Below are positions 17,596 to 25,823 of a stretch of 32,818 bases of DNA, piece after piece. This DNA is from Herbaspirillum frisingense GSF30 (lineage in GTDB: Bacteria > Pseudomonadota > Gammaproteobacteria > Burkholderiales > Burkholderiaceae_D). Below the pieces are notes generated by a model that made no database searches, had not been told where the DNA came from, and worked only from the letters and a program-made list of their open reading frames with translations. How positions within the stretch are numbered: position 1 is the first letter of the stretch; each line of letters opens with the position of its first letter. The stretch is taken from the NCBI RefSeq assembly GCF_000300975.2, contig NZ_AEEC02000049.1, positions 1 through 32,818 on the forward strand, given 5' to 3'. A program made the translations under genes and the position numbers.

Positions 17596-18213
17596 TCAGG
17601 CTCTTGAAAACTGCCGATCCAGCTCCATCGCGACCCGCTCGCGTTCGCTGCGCACCACCTGTGCGCCGGCTGCCAGTCCCTCCATCACCGTCAGGCGCAG
17701 GTCATGCAGGCCGATGGTGGCCAGCGCCACCTTCAGGTAGGGCGTGAGGAAATCCGGTTGGCGTGCGGACGCGCCGGTAAAGCGGCCGCCGGAGACCACG
17801 GCCAGGTGTACCGGGCGGTCGTGCAACAGGCCGACCTTGCCGTCGGGGGTGATGCCGAAGGTGCGGCGCACCCGCACCACATGGTCGATCCAGGCCTTCA
17901 ATACGGAGGGGACGGTGTAGTTGTGCATGGAGGTGCCGATGACGACCTGATCGGCGGCCTCCAGCTCGGCAATCAGCAGGTCCGACAAGGCCAGCGTCCC
18001 CTGCGCGGCGCCGGCATCCTCCACGAAGGCGGGCGAGCCCAGCGCATCGGCATAGGCAGCATCGACGTGGCCAATGGCACTGGCATGCAGGTCGCGCAGC
18101 ACGATCTGCGCCTGCGGGTGCAAGCTGCGCAGGCGGGTGACGATCTGCTGCGAGAGCCACCAGGTGTTGGATGCTTCCTGGCGTGGGGAGGCAAGCAGGT
18201 GCAGGATCTTCAT
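17596..18213 (-). CDS. FMN-dependent NADH-azoreductase (AzoR-like)
   Basis: A 205-residue flavodoxin-like oxidoreductase. The start MKILHLLASPRQEASNTWWLS holds the phosphate-binding loop for FMN. The GTSMHNYTVPSVLKAWIDHVVRVRRTF segment is the AzoR/NQO-type flavin-binding and dimer region, and VSGGRFTG is also typical. Such enzymes reduce quinones and azo compounds with NAD(P)H. The frame is open to 18381, but ATG 18213 overlaps the acetyltransferase stop as ATGA and fits the family N-terminus. It is the second gene of a two-gene operon divergent from a MocR regulator. Confidence 0.88.
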   Translation of the reverse strand: MKILHLLASPRQEASNTWWLSQQIVTRLRSLHPQAQIVLRDLHASAIGHVDAAYADALGSPAFVEDAGAAQGTLALSDLLIAELEAADQVVIGTSMHNYTVPSVLKAWIDHVVRVRRTFGITPDGKVGLLHDRPVHLAVVSGGRFTGASARQPDFLTPYLKVALATIGLHDLRLTVMEGLAAGAQVVRSERERVAMELDRQFSRA

Positions 18214-18695
18214 GCCGCAGCTCCGATGGCCTTGCCGAAGCGCAGTGCGCCGGTCAGCATGCCCTGGCGGAAGTAGAAGCGCTGCGCCAGCGCGTTGGCC
18301 ATGCCGGTATCGAGCACCAGTCGCGCACAGCCGGCCTCGGCGGCCACACCTTCGAGCGCGGCGAGCAGGCGCTCGCCCCAACGTTTGCCGCGTTGCGTGC
18401 TGGCGGCCACCAGATCATCGACGTACAGGAAGGGGCCGTAGACCAGATTCTCCTGGAAACGGTAACCGGCCAGGGCGACCACCACGCCCTGCTCCCAGGC
18501 TGCCAGGATGCGATAGCCCTGCTCGCGGGCGCGACCGGTACGCTGCATGAACTCGTCGGCGTCACGCAGGTGTGGGCGCAGTTCGTGCATTACGGAAAAG
18601 CAGGCCAGCCGGTCGGCCTCGGTGTCGGCATGGCGCAAGGCGCTGTCGGCGATATGCCAGTGGCCAGGAGGGGCAATCTTGGAAGCTTGGTTCAT
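18210..18695 (-). CDS. GNAT-family N-acetyltransferase
   Basis: A 161-residue cytoplasmic acetyltransferase of the GNAT superfamily. The central YGPFLYVDDLVAASTQRGKRWGERLLAALEG region fits the acetyl-CoA-binding motif A (strand, then R/Q-x-x-G-x-G/A-like loop and helix; here QRGKRWGERLL). ALAQRFYFRQGM near residue 140 is the usual motif B tail. The substrate cannot be assigned. It leads a two-gene operon with the azoreductase, which it overlaps by four bases. The gene is divergent from the MocR gene at 18792 and probably controlled by it. Confidence 0.82.
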   Translation of the reverse strand: MNQASKIAPPGHWHIADSALRHADTEADRLACFSVMHELRPHLRDADEFMQRTGRAREQGYRILAAWEQGVVVALAGYRFQENLVYGPFLYVDDLVAASTQRGKRWGERLLAALEGVAAEAGCARLVLDTGMANALAQRFYFRQGMLTGALRFGKAIGAAA

Positions 18696-18769
18696 GGGAG
18701 AAAGCTCAATGCGTTCAAAGTAGAAGGAGCTTCATCCTAGCCAGCCAATGGCATAATCGGGAGATCCAA

Positions 18770-18782
18770 GAAATGACATTTC
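18770..18782. promoter_or_regulatory. Small palindrome between acetyltransferase and MocR genes
   Basis: GAAAT-GAC-ATTTC is a 13-bp perfect inverted repeat with a 3-base centre, ten bases before the MocR start. It is a candidate autoregulatory operator. It is short, so chance is possible. Confidence 0.3.
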
Positions 18783-18791
18783 GACTGGTCC

Positions 18792-20264
18792 ATGATTATG
18801 CAGTGCTCCGCTCCCCTGATCACCCTCGACAGCACCACCGACGAGCCCTACTACCGCCAGATCTACGGGCGCCTGTGTAGTGCGGTGGCAGCGGGGATGC
18901 TGCGCCCGGGCGACCGCATTCCCTCGGCGCGGGCACTGGCAGCAGAACTGGGACTGGCGCGCGGCACCGTGGAGACGGCCTATTCGCTGCTGGCGGCTGA
19001 AGGCTACGTGGAAGCACGCGGACAGGCCGGCACCGTGATCGCGGCCGGGCTGCCCGCCAGAGCGCCGAACGCGCCCGGCAAACCCGGCCCCATCATTGCC
19101 CAGGCAGTACCTGCCGCGCCGCGCTCCCCCATCCTGCCGGAAGACGGCCACGCCGAGGCCCCGGGACCGCGTCCGTTCCAGATGGGCATCCCGGCGCTGG
19201 ACGCCTTTCCGCGCAAGATCTGGGCGCGCCTGGCGGCCCGCTCGGCGCGTGCCACGCAAGCGGTGGACATGCTCTACCCCTCTCCCGCCGGATTGATGGC
19301 CTTGCGCGTGGAAGTTGCGCGTTATCTGCAGCTGTCGCGGGGGCTGGACTGCCGGCCGGAACAGGTCTTCATCACTTCCGGGTATCGCGACAGCCTCAAC
19401 CTGATCACGCGCACCCTGCTCAAACCCGGCGACAAGGTCTGGGTGGAAGACCCCGGCTATGCGCCCACCGGCGCCCTGCTGCGCGAAGCCGGTATGCAGC
19501 TGGTGGGGGTACCGGTCGATGCCGAGGGCATGCAGGTGGAGCACGGGCTGCAGCATGCCGCAAGCGCACGGGCGGCGGTGGTCACGCCGGCCCACCAGAG
19601 CCCCACCTGCGTGGCCCTGTCACTGCCGCGCCGCCTGGCGCTGCTGGAATGGGCGGCACGGCAGCAGGCCTGGATCGTGGAAGACGACTACGACGGCGAA
19701 TACCGCTACGTCAGCCGCCCCCTGCCCGCCCTCAAGAGCCTGGACCGGGATGACCGCGTGCTCTATGCCGGCACCTTCAGCAAGGTACTGTTCCCGGCCA
19801 TCCGGCTAGCCTATCTGGTGGTGCCGCGTTCCCAGGTGCAGCGTTTCGAAGACAGTGCCCGGCTGTTTTCCGGGGGCGCGCCGGCACTGATGCAGCATAT
19901 CGTGGCCGACTTCATGGCCGAGGGGCATTTCGCCCGCCACATCCAGCGCATGCGACGCCTGTACGCACAGCGCCGGACCCTGACCATCGCCGGCCTGGAG
20001 GCGGTATTGAAGGCCCATGTCCGCATCGATTCGCCGCCTGGCGGCATGCATCTGCTGCTGCGCCTGCAGGGCCGCCGTTCGGACCGCGTACTGGCCGAGA
20101 AGATGCGCCAGCACGGCATGTTCAGCCGCGCCTTGTCGGAATGCCTGCTGGCGCCGCGCCCCGGGGTGGCGCCGATGATCATGCTCAGCTTCACCAATAT
20201 CGACAGCCGACGCCAGGCCAGTGAGCTGGGACGGCGCATCCTGGCGCTGCTGGAGCCGTCCTGA
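18792..20264 (+). CDS. MocR/PdxR-family transcriptional regulator (GntR HTH plus aminotransferase domain)
   Basis: A 490-residue regulator with an N-terminal GntR winged helix (about 15-80, with RIPSARALAAELGLARGTVETAYSLL and the EGYVEARGQAGTVI wing). A linker of about 40 residues leads to a type-I aminotransferase-fold domain (about 125-488). Lys331 in AGTFSKVLFP is the expected PLP-binding lysine, and EDDYDGEYRY and TPAHQSPTC fit the fold. Such proteins sense PLP or an amino-acid adduct and do not act as enzymes. It is divergent from the acetyltransferase-azoreductase pair, its likely target. Confidence 0.92.
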   Translation: MIMQCSAPLITLDSTTDEPYYRQIYGRLCSAVAAGMLRPGDRIPSARALAAELGLARGTVETAYSLLAAEGYVEARGQAGTVIAAGLPARAPNAPGKPGPIIAQAVPAAPRSPILPEDGHAEAPGPRPFQMGIPALDAFPRKIWARLAARSARATQAVDMLYPSPAGLMALRVEVARYLQLSRGLDCRPEQVFITSGYRDSLNLITRTLLKPGDKVWVEDPGYAPTGALLREAGMQLVGVPVDAEGMQVEHGLQHAASARAAVVTPAHQSPTCVALSLPRRLALLEWAARQQAWIVEDDYDGEYRYVSRPLPALKSLDRDDRVLYAGTFSKVLFPAIRLAYLVVPRSQVQRFEDSARLFSGGAPALMQHIVADFMAEGHFARHIQRMRRLYAQRRTLTIAGLEAVLKAHVRIDSPPGGMHLLLRLQGRRSDRVLAEKMRQHGMFSRALSECLLAPRPGVAPMIMLSFTNIDSRRQASELGRRILALLEPS

Positions 20265-20266
20265 CA

Positions 20267-20311
20267 TGGCCTAGTCCGATTCATCATTCTTGGCACTTAT
20301 CGACTGGGCCA
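20267..20311. repeat. Inverted repeat downstream of first MocR gene
   Basis: TGGCCTAGTC (20267-20276) pairs with GACTGGGCCA (20302-20311) over ten positions with one G-U pair and a 25-base loop. No T run follows. It starts two bases after the MocR stop codon and could be a leader structure or operator for the AhpD-like gene. Confidence 0.4.
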
Positions 20312-20363
20312 TGAGCGGGCATGATGGCGCTTCGTTTCCATCCACAACAGGAGCCTTGTCGCC

Positions 20364-20816
20364 ATGTCCAACCGTATCGATCTCTACCAGAATGCCACCG
20401 CCGCCTACGACGGCCTGCTGGCCGTGAACCGTCATCTCAAGCAATGCAGCCTGCCGGCCGACCTGGTGGAACTGGTGTTTCTGCGGGTGTCGCTGATCAA
20501 CGGCTGTGCCTATTGCATCGACAAACATTCACGCGACCTGCTCAAGAGCGGCATGACCATCGACAAGCTGGTGCTGGTGCCGGTCTGGCACGAGGCCGGC
20601 CATCTCTTCACGCCCCGCGAGCAGGCTGCGCTGGCCTGGTCCGAAGTGGTGACGCGCATCGGTGAAACGGCGGCGCCGGATGCGGACTACCAGGCGGTGA
20701 TCCAGCATTTCACGCCCGAGGAGTACAGCGAACTGACGGTCGCCATCGCCCTGATGAATGCCATGAACCGCCTGGCCATCCCGGGCCGCATGCGGCCACA
20801 GGCGGCGCGCGCCTGA
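20364..20816 (+). CDS. AhpD-like carboxymuconolactone decarboxylase-family protein
   Basis: A 150-residue all-helical cytoplasmic protein of the AhpD/CMD family. The redox motif is Cys48-x-x-Cys51 with His55 (CAYCIDKHS), preceded by ELVFLRVSLING. AhpD-type proteins act as peroxidase or reductase partners using the CxxC pair. A CAGGAG ribosome site lies ten bases before the ATG. It is on the same strand as the preceding MocR gene but 99 bases away, so it may have its own promoter. It is convergent with the LysR gene, with 17 bases between stops. Confidence 0.92.
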   Translation: MSNRIDLYQNATAAYDGLLAVNRHLKQCSLPADLVELVFLRVSLINGCAYCIDKHSRDLLKSGMTIDKLVLVPVWHEAGHLFTPREQAALAWSEVVTRIGETAAPDADYQAVIQHFTPEEYSELTVAIALMNAMNRLAIPGRMRPQAARA

Positions 20817-20833
20817 TTGAGGCGACTCCGGGC

Positions 20834-21679
20834 TCAGGCTGACTTCAGTGCGGCCACCAGCGTGCGCAATGCCGCCTGCGCGCGGGGCTCCCTGAGGCGG
20901 GAATGCAGCATCACCTGGGCCAGCGGCAAGGTGGGCAGACCCAGCCGTTGGCCCACCTCCACCGCCCCCGGCGGTGCGCTGCGATGGAGCAGCGCCGACA
21001 CCGCCAGGCCCGCGCTCACCGCCGCGCCGACCGCCAGGATGCCGCCACCAACGAAGACTTCGACCCAGGCGATACCGGCTTCGTCGAGTCGGCGCAGCGA
21101 CAATTCACGGATGCGGCAGGTCGAAGAAAAAGTCGCCACCCGCAAGGCAGGCCCGACCCGGCATTGCGCGTCGGGATGGGCAAACCAGCCGATGGGTTCC
21201 TGCATGATCAATTCACCGCCCTGGTCCTGCGGCTCGCGACGCACGATGACGGCATCCAGTTCGCCGCGTTCATAGAGCGGCATGAGGTCGTGCGACGAGC
21301 CCACCCTCACCTCCACCATCACGCCCGCATCGTGGGCATGCAACTGCGCCAGGGCGCGTGGCAGGCCGGCACCGGCCACGTGATCGCTGATACCCACCGA
21401 AAAGCGCACCATCCCCTGCTCCAGCCGGTCCAGGGCGCGTTCGTGCGCGGCCAGCAATTCGCGGGCGGCCGGCAGGAATTGCTGGCCCTCCGCAGACAGG
21501 CGTACCAGGCGCGGGGTGCGTTCCAGCAGGCGACGCCCCAGGCGCTGCTCCAGTTTCTTGAGCTTGAGGCTGATCGCCGATTGCGTGCTGTCCAGCACTT
21601 CGGCGGCACGGGTGAAGCTTTGCAGGTCGGCTGCCAGCACGAAGGCTTGTACGGCATCCAGTTCCAGGGGGCGGTCCAT
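20834..21679 (-). CDS. LysR-family transcriptional regulator
   Basis: A 281-residue regulator. The N-terminal winged helix (about 5-65) shows LELDAVQAFVLAADLQSFTRAAEVL and STQSAISLKLKKLEQRLGRRLLER, diagnostic for LysR proteins. A type-2 periplasmic-binding-like effector domain follows (about 90-270). The frame is open to 21844, but an AGGAG site eight bases before ATG 21679 fixes the start and gives the family's usual N-terminus. It is divergent from the tautomerase gene and probably regulates it. The inducer is unknown. Confidence 0.92.
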   Translation of the reverse strand: MDRPLELDAVQAFVLAADLQSFTRAAEVLDSTQSAISLKLKKLEQRLGRRLLERTPRLVRLSAEGQQFLPAARELLAAHERALDRLEQGMVRFSVGISDHVAGAGLPRALAQLHAHDAGVMVEVRVGSSHDLMPLYERGELDAVIVRREPQDQGGELIMQEPIGWFAHPDAQCRVGPALRVATFSSTCRIRELSLRRLDEAGIAWVEVFVGGGILAVGAAVSAGLAVSALLHRSAPPGAVEVGQRLGLPTLPLAQVMLHSRLREPRAQAALRTLVAALKSA

Positions 21680-21719
21680 GGGGTAGGCTCCTCGCATCTG
21701 ATATCGGGTCGGATTGCTC

Positions 21720-21773
21720 AATGATTCGAATTTTAAATCATTGAAATAATCATTCAGTAGTTTTTCAAATGAT
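21720..21773. promoter_or_regulatory. Cluster of AATCATT half-sites, LysR operator candidate
   Basis: An AT-rich patch holds an inverted pair AATGATT (21720-21726) and AATCATT (21736-21742) with a 9-base spacer. A further direct copy lies at 21748-21754 and a 6-of-7 copy (AATGAT) at 21768-21773. This lies in the divergent LysR/tautomerase intergenic region, where LysR proteins usually bind T-N11-A palindromes. Confidence 0.6.
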
Positions 21774-21877
21774 AGAGGGCGCTTAGCATGCACTGCATGG
21801 GTCGCACACGGACAGGCCTGCCCAGGCGACCCACGGCTTTTCAAGCACTTTCAACCCCTGATCTCAAGGAGAACACC

Positions 21878-22261
21878 ATGCCCCTGGTCCGCCTATCCCT
21901 GCTGCGCGGCAAGCCCCGCGCCTACCGTGATGCCATCGTCGACAACGTCTACCAGGCCATGCACGAGCGTTTCAACGTCCCCAAGGACGATCTCTTCATG
22001 ATCGTGAGCCAGCACGACCCCGAGGATCTGATCTTCGACCGCCACTACATGGGGATGGAGCGTTCGGACGACTTCGTGGTCATCCAGCTGTCGGTCAGCA
22101 ACACCCGCAACCAGGCGCAGAAGAATGCGCTCTTTGCCCGCATCGTCGAGCGCTTGCAGGCCAATCCCGGCATCCGTCCTGACGATGTGCTGATCCACCT
22201 GCTTGAAGGTGACAAGGGCAACTGGTCCTTCGGACGCGGGCTGGCGCAGTACGTGCTCTGA
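21878..22261 (+). CDS. Tautomerase-family protein (Tautomerase_2 type)
   Basis: A 127-residue protein of the 4-oxalocrotonate tautomerase superfamily. After removal of Met1, Pro2 would be the catalytic base (MPLVRLSLLRGK). The sequence follows the Tautomerase_2 pattern, with FNVPKDDLFMIVSQHDPEDLIFD in the middle and NWSFGRGLAQYV at the end. Members isomerise or dehalogenate small unsaturated acids; the substrate is not known here. An AAGGAG site lies six bases before the ATG. It is divergent from a LysR gene, a common arrangement. Confidence 0.93.
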   Translation: MPLVRLSLLRGKPRAYRDAIVDNVYQAMHERFNVPKDDLFMIVSQHDPEDLIFDRHYMGMERSDDFVVIQLSVSNTRNQAQKNALFARIVERLQANPGIRPDDVLIHLLEGDKGNWSFGRGLAQYVL

Positions 22262-22361
22262 GACAGCGCACCTGGCAATGGGGCGCAAGACATGGGCGTC
22301 CCCTGCGCGCCGCGCCGGCTGCTGCTAGGATGTCGTTCCTCCCAGCCATCGCACCTCTCAC

Positions 22362-23471
22362 ATGCCACCTGCGACATCCTGCCGCCATCCGCTTCTGCGC
22401 CGCCTCTTCCGCTGTACTGCCGCCCTGCTGCTGGCGGCGGGGTTGACGGCCTGCTCATCCTCGAGCAAGTACTACGACCCCGCCAAGTCCAATCGCACCG
22501 AGACTGGTTTTCGCAACAACTACCCACAGCCGGAGCGTGCCTCCGTCTTGAAGTGGCAATGGGAACGCCTGACCCAGGGCCTGCCCAAGCCGCCCGCCAA
22601 CGACTACCGCTTCCCGGTACTCAAACCAGACCTGGCCTGGCTCAAGGCCAATCAGGACACGCCCAGCGTGACCTGGATCGGCCATGCCACGGCGCTGCTG
22701 CAGCTGGGCGGCAAGAATGTGCTGACCGACCCCATGTTCTCGGAGCGCGCTTCGCCATTTACCTTCATCGGACCGCGTCGCAAGGTGCCATTGCCAGTGC
22801 AGATCACCGAGCTGCCGCATATCGACCTGGTGGTGATTTCGCACAACCACTACGACCATCTGGACCGCGCCAGCGTGGAACAGTTGAACCGGCAGGCTGG
22901 TGGCCCGCCACTGTTCCTGGTGCCGCTGGGATTGCGCGACTGGTTCATGGCGCTGGGCATCGACAACGTGCGGGAAATGGACTGGTGGGACAAGACGTCC
23001 CTGGACAAGCTGGACATCACGTTCGTACCCGCGACCCATTGGTCGGCGCGCAGCCTGTTCGACCGTTCCGAGACGCTATGGGGTGGCTGGGTGCTGCAGG
23101 CCGCGCCGGCCCAGAATGACCGCGGCGCACCGTTCACGGTGTATTTCGCCGGTGACACCGGGTATTCGAAGGACTTCCAGGACATCGGCGCACGCTTCCC
23201 TCATGTCGACCTGGCGCTGATCCCCATCGGCGCCTACGCGCCGCGCTGGTTCATGCAGGGCCAACACGTGGACCCGGAACAGGCTGTGCAGATCCACCGC
23301 GACGTGCACGCCACACGCTCCATCGGTATCCACTGGGGGACCTTCGAACTGGCCGATGAGCCGCTGGACGAACCACCGCAAGCGCTGGCCAAGGCCATGC
23401 AGCAGGCCAATCTGCCGCCGGAGCAGTTCGTCACGCTCAAGCATGGCGAGACGCTGAAGCTTGAGCGCTAA
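22362..23471 (+). CDS. Lipoprotein metallo-beta-lactamase-fold hydrolase, NAPE-PLD-like
   Basis: A 369-residue exported enzyme. The signal peptide ends in LAAGLTAC, so Cys31 would be lipidated. The metal site includes His161, His163, Asp165 and His166 (HNHYDH), then FVPATHWSAR, FAGDTGYSKDF and IGIHWGTFELADEP. This layout, with the WIGHATALLQLGG strand near 105-117, matches the bacterial relatives of N-acylphosphatidylethanolamine phospholipase D (UlaG-like/NAPE-PLD group). It may cleave a lipid phosphodiester at the membrane; the substrate is inferred only from the family. A -10-like TAGGAT is at 22326-22331 without a clear -35. Confidence 0.88.
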   Translation: MPPATSCRHPLLRRLFRCTAALLLAAGLTACSSSSKYYDPAKSNRTETGFRNNYPQPERASVLKWQWERLTQGLPKPPANDYRFPVLKPDLAWLKANQDTPSVTWIGHATALLQLGGKNVLTDPMFSERASPFTFIGPRRKVPLPVQITELPHIDLVVISHNHYDHLDRASVEQLNRQAGGPPLFLVPLGLRDWFMALGIDNVREMDWWDKTSLDKLDITFVPATHWSARSLFDRSETLWGGWVLQAAPAQNDRGAPFTVYFAGDTGYSKDFQDIGARFPHVDLALIPIGAYAPRWFMQGQHVDPEQAVQIHRDVHATRSIGIHWGTFELADEPLDEPPQALAKAMQQANLPPEQFVTLKHGETLKLER

Positions 23472-23483
23472 GCCCTTCAGATG

Positions 23484-23516
23484 AAAAATGCCCGCCCTGT
23501 TTCGAGGGGCGGGCAT
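23484..23516 (-). terminator. Terminator of the cupin/aminotransferase/RidA operon
   Basis: A 10-bp stem ATGCCCGCCC / GGGCGGGCAT (23488-23516, 9-base loop). Read on the minus strand it is followed by a T-rich run (23484-23488), so it ends the minus-strand operon. On the plus strand it could still slow transcription from the metallo-hydrolase gene, which ends 16 bases before the stem. Confidence 0.8.
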
Positions 23517-23545
23517 CTGGATGCACAACGATACGCTGGGAACGG

Positions 23546-23875
23546 CTAGTCCACGATGAACAACTTCGCCCCGACCGAGGTGGACGAGCGATGCGGTTCC
23601 GCATCATCGGCGACCTGGTAACTCATGCCTGGCTTGAGTACGAAGCTGCGTCCATCTTCCAGCTCGGTGTGCAGTTCACCCTCCAGACAGAGCAGGATAT
23701 GCCCCTTCACACACCAGTGATCGGCCAGGTAGCCGGCGGTGTACTCGACCATGCGCACGCGCAGGTCACCGAAGCGGCAGGTGCGCCACCAGGCCGTGCC
23801 GGTGACGCCGGGATGCTCGGTGGCCGCGATCTGGCTCCAGTCGGTGGTGCCGAAGGGCAGGTCGGAGATCTTCAT
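23546..23875 (-). CDS. Small cupin-fold protein, DHCW-motif family
   Basis: A 109-residue single-domain cupin. MVEYTAGYLADHWCVKGHILLCLEGELHTELEDG covers the first cupin motif; the conserved group appears here as Asp-His-Trp-Cys (DHWC). LKPGMSYQVADDAEPHRSS is the second motif. The family's biochemical role is unknown to me. It probably binds a metal through the histidines. It is the last gene of a minus-strand operon, 19 bases after the aminotransferase stop, with an AGGACAGG-like ribosome site. Confidence 0.85.
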   Translation of the reverse strand: MKISDLPFGTTDWSQIAATEHPGVTGTAWWRTCRFGDLRVRMVEYTAGYLADHWCVKGHILLCLEGELHTELEDGRSFVLKPGMSYQVADDAEPHRSSTSVGAKLFIVD

Positions 23876-23894
23876 GCGCGCCTGTCCTGCCTGC

Positions 23895-25091
23895 TTACAG
23901 CTTGGAAGCGATCAGCTTGCCCAGGCGCTCCACGCCGGCGCGGATCTGTTCCGGCGGCACGGTCACGAAGGACAGGCGCAGGGTATTCTTCTGCGGCACG
24001 TTGGCATAGAACGGCGCGCCCGGAACGAAGGCGACCTTCTCCTGTTCCACCGCTTCGTTCAACAGCGCGCCGGCGTCGAGGTGCTCGGGCAGCGTGACCC
24101 AGATGAACATGCCGCCTTCCGGCTTGCTCCAGGAGCAGCTGGCCGGGAAGTACTGCTGCAGCGCGTCCAGCATGGCCTGGCACTGGTCGCCGTAGAGCTG
24201 GCGGATGGTCGGCACGTGCTGGTCCAGGAAGCCGTCCTTGATGGCCTCGTACACCACCATCTGCGTCAGTTGCGCAGTGTGCAGGTCGGTGGCCTGCTTG
24301 GCCTGTTCCATCTTCAGGATCAGCGGACGCGGTGCGACCACGTAGCCCAGGCGGATGCCGGGGGTCAAGACCTTGGAGAAGGAACCCATGTAGATCACGC
24401 CGGCCGGGTTCATCGACAGCATCTTGGGCAGCGGTGCGTTGCGATAGCTCAGGGCGCCGTACGGATCATCCTCGATCAGCGGCAGCCCCAGGCGGGCACA
24501 GGTTTCCACCAGCTTGATGCGACGCTCGGTGGGCAGGGTGCGGCCGGTCGGGTTCTGGAAGTTGGGCAGCGAATACAGCATGCGCGCGCCACCGGCGATG
24601 GCTTCGATGGTCTCGGGCTGCAGGCCGAATTCGTCACTGGGGACCGATTCGAACTGGGCGCCATACAGCGCGAAGGCTTGCAGTGCGCCCAGGTAGCTGG
24701 GGGTCTCGACCAGCACCTTGCTGCCTTCGTCGATGAGCACCTTGCCCAGCAGGTCCAGGCCTTGTTGCGAACCGGACACCATCAGCACCTGGTCAGGCGT
24801 GATCTGGGCGCCGTCGGACGACAGTGAAGCGGCGATCCATTCACGCAGCGGCAGGTAGCCGTCGGTGGGGCCGTATTGCAGGGCGGTCTTGCCCTGTTGC
24901 GTGAGCACGCGGTCGAAGGCGGCCTTCATGTGCTCTACCGGGAAGGTCAGCGGCGACGGCAGGCCGCCGGCGAAGGAGGTGATGTCGGGACGCATGGTCA
25001 CCTTCAGGATTTCGCGGATGGCCGAGCTCTTCATGGCTTCGGCGCGCTGGGAAAACTGCCATTGCAGTGCTGCTGGATTTTCGAGTTTCAT
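23895..25091 (-). CDS. PLP-dependent aminotransferase, class I/II (LysN/2-aminoadipate type)
   Basis: A 398-residue fold-type-I aminotransferase. PLP-binding Lys240 lies in YMGSFSKVLTPGIRLGYV. SGSQQGLDLLGKVLIDEG, PNFQNPTGRTLP and IEDDPYGALSYR are the usual active-site segments. The pattern ITSFAGGLPSPLTFP near the N-terminus is typical of the LysN/aromatic aminotransferase group, so amino donors could include aminoadipate, leucine or aromatic amino acids. The ribosome site is weak; a perfect 10-bp palindrome ACGGTACCGT sits directly before the ATG (25092-25101). It lies between ridA and the cupin gene in one operon. Confidence 0.93.
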   Translation of the reverse strand: MKLENPAALQWQFSQRAEAMKSSAIREILKVTMRPDITSFAGGLPSPLTFPVEHMKAAFDRVLTQQGKTALQYGPTDGYLPLREWIAASLSSDGAQITPDQVLMVSGSQQGLDLLGKVLIDEGSKVLVETPSYLGALQAFALYGAQFESVPSDEFGLQPETIEAIAGGARMLYSLPNFQNPTGRTLPTERRIKLVETCARLGLPLIEDDPYGALSYRNAPLPKMLSMNPAGVIYMGSFSKVLTPGIRLGYVVAPRPLILKMEQAKQATDLHTAQLTQMVVYEAIKDGFLDQHVPTIRQLYGDQCQAMLDALQQYFPASCSWSKPEGGMFIWVTLPEHLDAGALLNEAVEQEKVAFVPGAPFYANVPQKNTLRLSFVTVPPEQIRAGVERLGKLIASKL

Positions 25092-25203
25092 ACGGTACCG
25101 TGTTCTGTGTCTGTGTGGTTCAGGGTGATTCGGGATGAATCAGGCCGCGCGCCTCTGCGGATGCTGCGGCCGTGCTGGTCGGCAATTCGACAGATTCGAT
25201 CGA

Positions 25204-25662
25204 TCAGGCGATCTCGGCGATCATCTCGATCTCGACGCAAGCGCCCATGGGCAATTGCGCCACGCCGAAGGCGGAACGGGCATGCTTGCCGGTCTCGCCG
25301 AAGATTTCGCCGATCAGTTCCGAAGCGCCGTTGGTCACCAGGTGGTGTTCGGTGAATTCGCCGGTGGAGTTGACCAGGCTCATCAGCTTGACGATGCGCT
25401 TGACGCGGGTCAGGTCGCCGCCACAGGCTGCCTGCAGGGTGGCGATCAGGTCGATGGCCACACCACGCGCGGCCAGCTTGGCGTCGTCGGTACCGATGTC
25501 GCGTCCCAGCTGGCCGACCCATACCTTGCCATCCTTCTTGGCCAGGTGGCCGGAGAGGAAGACGGTATTGCCGGTTTGTGCATACATCACATAGGCTGCT
25601 GCCGGGGCGGCCACGGCGGGCAGTTCGATGTTCAATGCTTTCAGCTTTTCATAGACGGACAT
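25204..25662 (-). CDS. RidA/YjgF-family enamine-imine deaminase-like protein
   Basis: A 152-residue protein of the RidA superfamily; known members hydrolyse reactive enamines and imines such as 2-aminoacrylate made by PLP enzymes. GNTVFLSGHLAKKDGKVWVGQLG and the C-terminal GVAQLPMGACVEIEMIAEIA are family features. In canonical RidA an Arg in a CxR-like C-terminal motif binds the carboxylate; here I do not see an Arg after the PMGACVEIE motif, so catalysis may differ (Rid2-7-like group). An AGGGAG ribosome site lies seven or eight bases before the ATG. First gene of the operon with the aminotransferase and cupin. Confidence 0.9.
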   Translation of the reverse strand: MSVYEKLKALNIELPAVAAPAAAYVMYAQTGNTVFLSGHLAKKDGKVWVGQLGRDIGTDDAKLAARGVAIDLIATLQAACGGDLTRVKRIVKLMSLVNSTGEFTEHHLVTNGASELIGEIFGETGKHARSAFGVAQLPMGACVEIEMIAEIA

Positions 25663-25736
25663 GCGGTACTCCCTGTTGGACAGCGCCCGCGCGGCTGAGG
25701 CCGCAGGCGCTGCGCGTTAAGAAAAATAAGTCGACG

Positions 25737-25776
25737 ATTATCTCAAAATTCCAAGGTTTTAGCCCGGTACAGTCTG
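25737..25776 (-). promoter_or_regulatory. ridA promoter region with CCGGTACAGT motif
   Basis: On the minus strand a -10-like GATAAT (25737-25742) lies 74 bases before ridA without a recognisable -35. CCGGTACAGTCTG, read on the plus strand at 25764-25776, occupies the -35 position, as expected of an activator site. The same CCG(G/A)TACAGT core occurs upstream of the dehydratase gene. Confidence 0.45.
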
Positions 25777-25823
25777 AACTATTTCGGCTCGCAACACAGC
25801 CACAGCCGCGCCTGCGACGCCCT

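Noticed and set aside
22262..22361. Possible promoter or terminator between tautomerase and metallo-hydrolase genes
   Set aside because: A TAGGAT at 22326-22331 has no matching -35, and the GC-rich stems lack a T run, so no separate feature was called.
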